From positions 1-6,659 of the forward strand of contig QMWE01000054.1 of the NCBI GenBank assembly GCA_003661465.1: a stretch of DNA of 6,659 nucleotides, written 5' to 3'. The notes beneath the pieces were generated by a model. That model ran no database searches. It saw only the letters and a list, made by a program, of their open reading frames with translations, and had not been told where the DNA came from. Below, in pieces: positions 1-5,581 of this stretch. The position numbers and the translations under genes were made by a program. Position 1 is the first letter of the stretch; each line of letters begins with the position of its first letter. This stretch comes from Hadesarchaea archaeon. Its GTDB lineage: Archaea; Hadarchaeota; Hadarchaeia; Hadarchaeales; Hadarchaeaceae.

Positions 1-160
1 GCTCGGAGCGCGTTTCGCGGAAGCTTTTCCTTTTTGAGTATTACAGCTCCCGCTTCCGCCCACCGGACTCGATCCCATCTCTCTTGGCAGTTGCGGAAGT
101 CTTGGTCTCCACAGGCGTAAGCGACTTTCCCCCGGCTCTCGCAGGGGGACTTCCCACTGA
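1..160. other. G+C-rich, inverted-repeat-rich segment, possible partial structured RNA
   Basis: No believable protein gene is present. The stretch is clearly richer in G+C than the A+T-rich spacer at 461-655 and holds several strong inverted repeats: 17-24 with 52-59 (8 bp, perfect), 128-133 with 144-149 (6 bp, 10-nt loop), 95-101 with 148-154 (7 bp) and the competing 97-101 with 123-127. Short palindromes sit at 1-9 and 9-19. Such density in a moderate-G+C archaeal genome is typical of a structured RNA, and the segment would continue past the left edge. On the minus strand it contains GGGGGAAAGTC, which recalls the GGAAAGUC of RNase P conserved region I, but the flanking sequence does not fit. 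A minus-strand GGCGGAAGCGGGAGC recalls the SRP helix-8 tip but does not match it properly. Strand and identity are undetermined. Confidence 0.35.
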
Positions 161-179
161 AAGTTAAACAAAGTAAAAT
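159..179 (-). terminator. T-rich possible terminator of the minus-strand RNA
   Basis: Read on the minus strand, the closing helix of the RNA candidate is followed at once by ATTTTACTTTGTTTAACTTT. Archaeal transcription commonly ends on T-rich tracts, so this fits a 3' end. The tract is interrupted rather than a clean T run, so the call is weak on its own. Confidence 0.35.
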
Positions 180-460
180 GCGCCGAGGTTGGGGCCACAG
201 CATCTCTATGATCACGGTCGATGTAGCCCGTCAGGACCACCTTTTGGGCAGCCCGCCGAACCACATCGCTCCGATCCTTCATGGATCGTGCGGAGAACTC
301 TTATGAGTTTTCCGCGCCGCAATCATTCGAGAGCATTCGGGCCGATCTTGACAGCCTGCTGTTTGGTATCTTCACGAGCTGGCCTAACTCGTAAAGACGC
401 CAACCAGTGGGATCCACCAAGACCAACCCTAGAGACCTCTCCGGATCGCCCCCTCGACGC
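180..460 (-). ncRNA. Candidate structured non-coding RNA of unknown family (about 280 nt)
   Basis: The ends are complementary: 180-188 pairs with 452-460 over 9 bp, and 192-195 with 448-451 adds 4 bp after a 3-nt bulge. Inside are hairpins 219-224/263-268; 226-229/246-249 with inner helix 233-235/240-242; 272-277/283-288; 290-300/305-315 (one mismatch, tetraloop at 301-304); 368-378/388-398 extended by 363-366/400-403; and 407-410/414-417. The minus strand is preferred because a TATA-like element is centred about 27 bases outside the right end, a T-rich tract follows the left end, and three pairs (183/457, 368/398, 373/393) are G-U on this strand but C-A on the other. Against that, 295/310 and 367/399 are G-U only on the plus strand. 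I could not find RNase P conserved regions I or V, or the SRP helix-8 motif. The ends are estimated from the terminal helix. Confidence 0.55.
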
Positions 461-468
461 ACTATTAC

Positions 469-500
469 TTAAAAATTACTTGCATAAAAAAGTTTCTTTT
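469..500 (-). promoter_or_regulatory. Archaeal-type promoter candidate for the minus-strand RNA
   Basis: On the minus strand, TTTTTTATG (483-492) lies with its centre about 27 bases upstream of the paired 5' end at 460, the usual spacing of an archaeal TATA box. It is preceded by purine-rich AAAAGAAAC, which could serve as a BRE. A second TATA-like element, ATTTTTAAG (469-477), is too close to 460 and would imply a start inside the RNA. Confidence 0.4.
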
Positions 501-599
501 GACAAACATTCCAATTTTAGCCCAGATTTGGTAGTATAGGCGTATTTTATGTCAAATTTTTGAGTGTGCCGACGATTTCAAAAGATGATATGCGCAAAC

Positions 600-613
600 G
601 AAAATTTTAAATA
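600..613 (+). promoter_or_regulatory. BRE/TATA-like promoter upstream of the cysteine-rich gene
   Basis: CGAAAATTTTAAATA (599-613) reads as a purine-rich BRE followed by an archaeal TATA box. Initiation about 25 bases downstream would fall near 635 and leave a leader of about 20 bases before the ATG at 656. Confidence 0.4.
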
Positions 614-655
614 AAAACAACATTTCTCCTCAAATGGCATTGGGGGAAAGTAAGG

Positions 656-799
656 ATGCCAAAGTGTTGCTCCAAGTGCCCGCTGTTTGAGACATGTGAA
701 AACCGTAATGAATGTTGCCCCAAATGTGATTTTTATTCCGATGGAAAGTGTCTGCTTGCAGAAGAAACATCATTAGAATCGCTTGAGGAGGAGCATTAG
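656..799 (+). CDS. Small cysteine-rich protein, putative metal-binding (47 aa)
   Basis: This 47-residue frame opens with ATG, 9 bases after a GGGGG Shine-Dalgarno-like run at 642-646, and sits downstream of a TATA-like element. It has eight cysteines (residues 4, 5, 8, 14, 20, 21, 24 and 32), including two CCxxC units (CCSKC and CCPKC), then an acidic tail rich in Glu. The cysteine spacing suggests tetrahedral binding of one or two zinc ions, or possibly an iron-sulfur cluster; which metal is inference. There is no signal peptide or membrane segment, so it is probably cytoplasmic. I do not recognise a named family. It lies 72 bases upstream of the Hsp20-like gene on the same strand and may be co-transcribed with it. 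A frame this short is easily missed by gene finders, but the patterned cysteines make chance unlikely. Confidence 0.65.
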   Translation: MPKCCSKCPLFETCENRNECCPKCDFYSDGKCLLAEETSLESLEEEH

Positions 800-871
800 A
801 AAGAGAAATTTCACCGCATGTATCAACAATTAAAAGAGAGGAGCGGCATCTGTATAGTTGGTGGTGGGAAG

Positions 872-1483
872 ATGGCTCGAGATCCTTTTGACGAGTTTTT
901 CAGGCGCATGATGAGGCAGTTTTTTAGAGATTTTGAAGAAATAGAGAACGAGTTTAAAGGATTGAGAGAAGATGAGTTCTCAAGATTTGCCACAAAGAAA
1001 CCGGGAAGGATAGAACGCAGTGGATTTAGCATTTTTTTCTCGAGTGACGGGGTGCATCCCCCAAAAATAGAAATGAAGCGCTTTGGTCCGAGTGGGAAAT
1101 GGGAGAAAGTGCCGATAGAGGAAAAGATCATTTTGAGTGGGAAAAGACCGAGAGAAAAGGTGGTAAGTGCCCCGGAACGAAAACGGGAGAAAGCAGCTTT
1201 ACCAGAAGTCAAAGAGAAAGTGATACCTAATTACAATGTGTCGTTGGACGTAGATGGAGTGACGATAACAGTGGACGCCAAGGGTGTTGAAAATAAGGAA
1301 AATGTCAGGTTGAAATTCTATCAAGAAAGCGTGGAAATTTATGCAGTGGCCCCCAAGTTGGACAAAGGGTACTTTTGTACAGTGGCGGTACCCAGTTCCG
1401 TGGACAAAAATGCGGCAACGGTAAAGGTAGACAAAGAGCGAATAGTGGTAAAGATCCCAAGAAAGTTCCCCACAGTAAGATAA
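872..1483 (+). CDS. Hsp20/alpha-crystallin-like protein (203 aa)
   Basis: The C-terminal part (about residues 115-198) has the beta-strand-rich pattern of the Hsp20/p23-like fold, including a PNYNVSLDVDGVTITVDAKG segment, an ENVRLKFYQESVEIYAV segment and a terminal strand VDKERIVVKIPRK. The N-terminal half has an acidic, aromatic amphipathic stretch (residues 5-35) and a GFSIFFSSDG element (51-60) resembling the GFSI-type segment I recall from archaeal Hsp20-family proteins. A basic linker (about 90-116) joins the halves. Such proteins usually act as ATP-independent holdases or assembly factors. The G-V/I-L motif typical of the last alpha-crystallin strand is absent (KERIVV instead), so substrate handling may differ. 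I chose ATG 872 because GGTGGTGGG lies just upstream; an in-frame ATG at 818 would add 18 residues but has no clear ribosome binding site. Confidence 0.72.
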   Translation: MARDPFDEFFRRMMRQFFRDFEEIENEFKGLREDEFSRFATKKPGRIERSGFSIFFSSDGVHPPKIEMKRFGPSGKWEKVPIEEKIILSGKRPREKVVSAPERKREKAALPEVKEKVIPNYNVSLDVDGVTITVDAKGVENKENVRLKFYQESVEIYAVAPKLDKGYFCTVAVPSSVDKNAATVKVDKERIVVKIPRKFPTVR

Positions 1484-1532
1484 AAGGGGCAAAAGATGCT
1501 GTGGGTTGTGATCTGCGGGGGATACCAAACCA

Positions 1533-1541
1533 GCATAATAC
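1533..1541 (+). promoter_or_regulatory. Weak TATA-like element before the ApgM-family gene
   Basis: GCATAATAC is centred about 1537, roughly 29 bases before the GTG start at 1566, and would place transcription initiation almost at the start codon. No Shine-Dalgarno sequence precedes that GTG, which fits a leaderless or nearly leaderless message. The element is a poor TATA match. Confidence 0.2.
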
Positions 1542-1565
1542 ACATGGGTATATGGCAACCTAGCT

Positions 1566-2789
1566 GTGGGTGAGAAGACGAAATACATTATAGTCGTTGG
1601 AGATGGAATGGGGGATTACCCTTTAGAAGAACTAGGCGGAAAAACGCCGTTACAGGTAGCGAGAAAACCTAACTTGGATTGGATTGCAGCGAATGGGAGA
1701 AATGGGCTGTTGAGGACGATACCAGAAGGGACGAATCCAGGGTCAGACATCGCAATAATGTCCATCCTTGGATACGATCCGAAAAAGTACCGATTGGGCA
1801 GAGGACCGTTGGAGGCAGCTGGTATGGGAATTAAATTGAAAAAAGGAGAATTTGCGTTCAGATGTAACTTTATAACTCAAAAAAAAGGGGTAATTGCCGA
1901 CTACAGCGCAGGGCATATAACAACTGAAGAAGCGCAAGAATTGATCAACGAGCTCAAAAATGAGTTCAAATCTCTGGGGGATTTTTATCCCGGAATTAGT
2001 TATCGACACCTATTTGTGCTTAAAAAAGTCCCTGACGATGCTGACAACATAAAGACAACACCTCCTCACGATGTGGTGGGGGGAAAAGTCAGCGATTATC
2101 TAGTCAGGCCTGAGGGCAACAAAACGGCAAAGATTTTGAACGAGATGATGCTGAGATCCGAACAAATTCTCTCAGAACATCCAGTAAACATATCAAGGCT
2201 GAAAACCGGGAAAAACCCCGCTAATATGATCTGGCTCTGGGGTGAAGGTAAAAAACCGGTAATGAAGACGTTGGGCGAAAAATACGGTATTAGTGGCGCT
2301 GTCGTATCAGCGGTGACGGTTGTTAAGGGTATAGGCGTATGCGCGGGGATGACCAAACTTGAGGTTCCCGGAGCGACAGGATACTATGACACAAATTACG
2401 AAAACAAGGCAAAATATGCGTTACGTGCATTGGAGGATCATGATTTGGTTTTGATTCATATAGAAGCTCCGGATGAGGCTGGGCATGTAGGTGATATTGA
2501 GAGGAAGATCGAAGCTATCGAGAACATCGATTCCCGTTTACTGGGGAACATAATTGATGCGCTTGAAGGAGAATACAAAATAGCAGTAATGGCGGATCAT
2601 CTGACACCAATAAAAGTTAGGGGACACGTTTCAGATCCAGTGCCCATTTCGATTTATTCCACAGGTGGTCGAAAGGATGAGGTAAAATGTTTCGATGAAA
2701 ACTCGGTCGTGGAAGGTTCGTTGGGCGTGTTAGAAGGAAATAGGTTCATGGATATTTTTATTCGTGACGAACAGGGAGGCAATATTTAA
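1566..2789 (+). CDS. apgM: ApgM-family (COG3635) enzyme: phosphoglycerate mutase or proposed homoserine kinase
   Basis: This 407-residue alkaline-phosphatase-superfamily protein matches the archaeal cofactor-independent phosphoglycerate mutase family in length and motifs. Visible elements are VVGDGMGDYPLEELGGKTP at the N-terminus with metal ligand D13, NPGSDIAIMSILGYDP with the nucleophilic Ser60, PPHD around H169, APDEAGH with metal ligands D303 and H307, and ADH (344-346) with GH (353-354). The usual role is interconversion of 3- and 2-phosphoglycerate in the cytoplasm. However, a branch of this family was proposed to be a homoserine kinase because it lies beside homoserine dehydrogenase and threonine synthase genes, which is the setting here. 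The sequence alone does not decide between them. GTG 1566 is the only early start in frame; no Shine-Dalgarno precedes it. It lies 82 bases after the Hsp20-like gene and 56 before the ACT gene. Confidence 0.88.
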   Translation: MGEKTKYIIVVGDGMGDYPLEELGGKTPLQVARKPNLDWIAANGRNGLLRTIPEGTNPGSDIAIMSILGYDPKKYRLGRGPLEAAGMGIKLKKGEFAFRCNFITQKKGVIADYSAGHITTEEAQELINELKNEFKSLGDFYPGISYRHLFVLKKVPDDADNIKTTPPHDVVGGKVSDYLVRPEGNKTAKILNEMMLRSEQILSEHPVNISRLKTGKNPANMIWLWGEGKKPVMKTLGEKYGISGAVVSAVTVVKGIGVCAGMTKLEVPGATGYYDTNYENKAKYALRALEDHDLVLIHIEAPDEAGHVGDIERKIEAIENIDSRLLGNIIDALEGEYKIAVMADHLTPIKVRGHVSDPVPISIYSTGGRKDEVKCFDENSVVEGSLGVLEGNRFMDIFIRDEQGGNI

Positions 2790-2833
2790 GATGATCCGCC
2801 CTCAGTTGAAACAGAGGTACCTTGTGATGATTG

Positions 2834-2838
2834 GGAGG
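2834..2838 (+). promoter_or_regulatory. Ribosome binding site deciding the ACT gene start
   Basis: A strong GGAGG lies 7 bases before TTG 2846. This favours that TTG over the in-frame TTG at 2831, which would precede the site, and over the in-frame ATG at 2864. Confidence 0.65.
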
Positions 2839-2845
2839 AAGGACA

Positions 2846-3352
2846 TTGCTTGTAAAGATAGTGATGGAACTTGAGGATGTACCTGGTCAGCTTCTCAAGG
2901 CTCTTGAACCAATTTCGAGATTTGGTGGTAATATACAGAGCATCATGCACCAGAGAGAGCGAAAGACACCACTCGGAAGAGTACCAGTAATGCTGGTTTT
3001 CGAAATAAGTGACAAAGCAAGGATGAACAAAATTTTGAACGAACTTAGAACGATGGGTGTAAGAATTACGCAGTTGGGGGAGCGCGAGGGCGCGGTTAGG
3101 TCAACAGTCCTTTTGGTGGGCCACATAGTTCATACAGACATCATGGGCACGATAGATCGACTAAATGGTATCCGGGGAGTGATGGTTTCCGATTTGAGTC
3201 TAGCGATGGGTGCTCCGAACAAAGAATCCGCCGCGAGGATGACGATTACGGCTGGAGATGAAAAACGTCTACGTTTGGCGATTTCCACACTCCGGCGTGC
3301 CGCTGGCCGGAAAAAACTTTTGATGATAACTTCTCTGGAGGAGACTGAATGA
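2846..3352 (+). CDS. ACT-domain regulator of homoserine dehydrogenase (COG2061-like)
   Basis: This 168-residue protein starts with an ACT domain (about residues 1-78) carrying the signature DVPGQLL...GGNIQSI at 11-33. ACT domains bind amino acids and give allosteric control. A second alpha/beta domain (about 85-165: STVLLVGHIVHTD, then LNGIRGVMVSDL) ends with an RMTITAGDEKRLRLAI helix region. This layout fits the archaeal family predicted to regulate homoserine dehydrogenase. The stop overlaps the dehydrogenase start in ATGA, so the two are translationally coupled and probably made in similar amounts. As the neighbouring dehydrogenase lacks its own ACT domain, this protein is a natural candidate to sense threonine (or another aspartate-family amino acid) and act in trans. 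The effector is inference. Start TTG 2846 is chosen from the GGAGG seven bases upstream. Confidence 0.8.
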   Translation: MLVKIVMELEDVPGQLLKALEPISRFGGNIQSIMHQRERKTPLGRVPVMLVFEISDKARMNKILNELRTMGVRITQLGEREGAVRSTVLLVGHIVHTDIMGTIDRLNGIRGVMVSDLSLAMGAPNKESAARMTITAGDEKRLRLAISTLRRAAGRKKLLMITSLEETE

Positions 3353-4359
3353 GGATAATATTGATTGGATTCGGGAACTTGGGCAAAGGACTCGCTAGGA
3401 TATTTGTTGACAAAGCTGATTTCCTCCGGAAAACCTATGGTCTGGTTCCTCATGTTGTGGCCGTAGCGGATGAACGCGGAGCTGCAATGGACGAGAATGG
3501 ACTAAATTTATCAAAACTGCTGAAGGTGGCCGAAAAAAAGTCGGTTGCGGCGTATGAGGGTGGAAAGCGTGGGAAGATGGCACTCGAGGTCATCGAGGAC
3601 ATGGAGGCTGATGTAGTCTACGAACTTACTCCGACCAATATCAAAAACGGGGAACCCGGATTTACTCATATAAAACGGGCGATGCTGACGGGCAAACATG
3701 TTATAACCTCCAACAAAGGACCACTTGTGGTCGCGTTCGGAGAACTGGATTCGTTGGCGAGAAAATGCGGCGTTGAGTTCAGATATTCCGCATCGGTGGG
3801 TGGGGCCATACCCGTAATAAATTTGGCGAGGAGGCTTTTGGCCGGCAACGAGATACGGGAAGTTTGCGGCGTGCTCAACGGAACCACGAATTATATCCTC
3901 ACGCGGATGAGCACAGAGGGAGTACCGTTTGAGATAGTGCTCAGAGAAGCGCAGGAGCTGGGGATAGCTGAGAAGGACCCAACATTAGATATAAGAGGGA
4001 TAGACACCGCATGCAAGATAACGATCCTCGCGAATTCAATCTTAGGAATAGACGCAAAACTTGAACACGTGAAGGTTACTGGCATTGATCGGATCTCGTC
4101 GGAGGCGATACGTCTTGCGCGAGAGGCGGGGCAGACGATAAAACTTGTAGGCGTCGCGAGACGAGGGTCTCTGGAGGTTGGGCCAAGGCTTGTCCCGTTT
4201 GGACATCCACTTGCTGTTGGCGGTACTTTAAATGCAGTAAAGTTTGAGCTTGATCTGGCACGCGAGATCACTATCACTGGATTTGGGGCCGGGCCACAAG
4301 AGACCTCTAGTTCGCTGCTCGGAGATTTAATCGATATCCACCGGACACTTGGGGGTTAA
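3349..4359 (+). CDS. hom: Homoserine dehydrogenase
   Basis: This enzyme reduces L-aspartate 4-semialdehyde to L-homoserine with NAD(P)H, at the branch point to threonine and methionine in the cytoplasm. The 336-residue protein begins with a Rossmann GxGxxG (GFGNLGKG, 7-14). Other visible elements are YELTPTN (91-97), TSNKGPLV with the conserved Lys123, the substrate-domain signature GVLNGTTNYILT (174-185) and AEKDPTLDIRGIDTACK (207-223), which holds the conserved Glu208, Asp214, Asp219 and Lys223. It ends at about 336 residues without the C-terminal ACT domain found in many bacterial homologues and without an aspartokinase fusion. The gene starts with ATG, 5 bases after GGAGGAG, and overlaps the upstream ACT gene by 4 bases. 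Threonine synthase follows after 2 bases. Confidence 0.95.
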   Translation: MRIILIGFGNLGKGLARIFVDKADFLRKTYGLVPHVVAVADERGAAMDENGLNLSKLLKVAEKKSVAAYEGGKRGKMALEVIEDMEADVVYELTPTNIKNGEPGFTHIKRAMLTGKHVITSNKGPLVVAFGELDSLARKCGVEFRYSASVGGAIPVINLARRLLAGNEIREVCGVLNGTTNYILTRMSTEGVPFEIVLREAQELGIAEKDPTLDIRGIDTACKITILANSILGIDAKLEHVKVTGIDRISSEAIRLAREAGQTIKLVGVARRGSLEVGPRLVPFGHPLAVGGTLNAVKFELDLAREITITGFGAGPQETSSSLLGDLIDIHRTLGG

Positions 4360-4361
4360 AC

Positions 4362-5579
4362 TTGCATTTAGAATGTATCGAGTGTGGCGAAAAGTTCGAG
4401 ATCGGAAAGAGATTTTATACCTGCCCCAAGTGTGGGGGGCTACTTGAGGTAGAGTTCGAGTTACAGGAACTGCAACATGGGATAGATAAAAAGCGTTTGA
4501 GGACAGAGGCACCGGGCGTCTGGAAGTATCGAGCATTTCTACCGGTTTTGGATGAGAAGAAGGTGGTGAGTCTCGATGAAGGGGGAACGCCGCTTTATCG
4601 CTGCGATCGTCTTGCGATGAAAATCGGCGTTCGGGAGCTTTATGTGAAGTTTGAGGGAGCAAATCCAACGGGTTCCTTTAAAGATAGGGGGATGACAGTT
4701 GGGGTCACCAAGGCGATGGAGTTTGGAGTAAACACTGTCGCGTGCGCTTCTACAGGGAACACTGCTGCCTCGCTTTCCGCGTATGCGGCAAAAGCCGGAT
4801 TGAAATGTTTGATCCTGCTTCCAAGCAAAAAGGTAGCTCTGGGAAAACTCGCACAAGCTATGATCTACGGAGCGAAGATCATCTCCATAAAGGGTAATTT
4901 CGATGAAGCACTTTCGTTCATCCGACGTATTTGTGAGGAGAGGGAGGACATATACCTCTTGAACTCGTTGAATCCGTTCAGACCACAAGGCCAAAAGACG
5001 ATAGGATTTGAAATAGCAGATCAGCTTGGGTGGAAGACACCCGATCGCGTCGTCGTGCCGATGGGCAACTGTGCCAACATCTGGGCCATTTACAAGGGGT
5101 TCTTTGAGTTTGAAGCGGTTGGGCTCATAAAAGGTATTCCGACGATGACCGGAATTCAGGCTGAAGGAGCAAAACCTATCGTAGATGCCATAAAGTGTGG
5201 TTCAGAAAAGTTTGTGCCCGTGAGGCAGCCGGAGACGATAGCCACAGCTATTAGAATAGGAAATCCAGTTAATGGGCCAAAGGCCATTCGAGCGATAAAA
5301 AGGTCAAACGGCACGGCCGAGAGCGTGAGTGACGAGGAGATCATCGCGGCACAAAAAATGTTGGCTAGCCTTGAGGGGATTGGAGTGGAGCCAGCCAGCG
5401 CTTCTACGATAGCCGGGTTGAAGAAGCTAGTCGAGAAGGGCGTGGTCGATAAAGATGAGAGAGTAGTTTGCGTGGCGACCGGGAACATACTCAAGGATCC
5501 TGAGGAGGCCATAGAAATATCTCAAAAGCCCATAGAAGTTGAAGCTAAATACGATGCGATACTTAAACATTTGGGGTGA
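4362..5579 (+). CDS. thrC: Threonine synthase
   Basis: This PLP enzyme converts O-phospho-L-homoserine and water into L-threonine and phosphate. The 405-residue protein opens with a zinc-ribbon-like element (C5xxC8 and C21PKC24). Fold-type II PLP motifs follow: [10 protein letters not shown] with the Schiff-base Lys107, and STGNTAAS (130-137) in the PLP-binding region. Near the end, [11 protein letters not shown] is a typical conserved segment. The start is TTG 4362, with GGGGGT 5 bases upstream; no in-frame ATG lies near. Only 2 bases separate it from hom, and 2 bases separate its stop from the next start, so it is mid-operon. Its substrate needs a homoserine kinase; no GHMP-type kinase is in the window, which draws attention to the ApgM-like gene upstream. 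Confidence 0.95.
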   Translation: MHLECIECGEKFEIGKRFYTCPKCGGLLEVEFELQELQHGIDKKRLRTEAPGVWKYRAFLPVLDEKKVVSLDEGGTPLYRCDRLAMKIGVRELYVKFEGANPTGSFKDRGMTVGVTKAMEFGVNTVACASTGNTAASLSAYAAKAGLKCLILLPSKKVALGKLAQAMIYGAKIISIKGNFDEALSFIRRICEEREDIYLLNSLNPFRPQGQKTIGFEIADQLGWKTPDRVVVPMGNCANIWAIYKGFFEFEAVGLIKGIPTMTGIQAEGAKPIVDAIKCGSEKFVPVRQPETIATAIRIGNPVNGPKAIRAIKRSNGTAESVSDEEIIAAQKMLASLEGIGVEPASASTIAGLKKLVEKGVVDKDERVVCVATGNILKDPEEAIEISQKPIEVEAKYDAILKHLG

Positions 5580-5581
5580 AA

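Larger units (their letters stand above)
461..655. other. A+T-rich intergenic region between divergent transcription units
   Basis: This spacer is strongly A+T-rich compared with both flanks. It carries a minus-strand promoter candidate at its left side and a plus-strand one near 600-613. No open reading frame, tRNA or repeat is visible in it. Confidence 0.55.

Noticed and set aside
326..362. Direct repeat CATTCG (twice) and palindrome ACAGC-CT-GCTGT
   Set aside because: They are too short to be a mobile-element end or CRISPR unit and are more simply part of the folding RNA candidate.
1..460. RNase P RNA, SRP RNA, rRNA or tRNA
   Set aside because: Only short fragments resemble these (GGAAAGUC; a GGAA loop with GGGAGC; a GATCGAGTCC resembling a T-arm). 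The invariant motifs and their required spacing or pairing are missing, so I leave the family open.
189..539. Plus-strand frame of 116 codons starting with TTG
   Set aside because: It lies over the hairpin-rich RNA candidate, has no ribosome binding site, and its Pro/Ser/Arg-rich translation resembles no protein family; it spills into the A+T-rich spacer. G+C-rich structured RNA often leaves such chance frames.
1375..1563. 62-codon plus-strand frame spanning the Hsp20-like gene end and the next spacer
   Set aside because: Most of it overlaps the Hsp20-like coding sequence in another frame, there is no ribosome binding site, and the product shows no recognisable pattern.
1199..1588. 129-codon minus-strand frame over the Hsp20-like gene
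   Set aside because: It is a shadow of the plus-strand gene, rich in Tyr, His and Phe without any domain, and has no supporting promoter or ribosome binding site.
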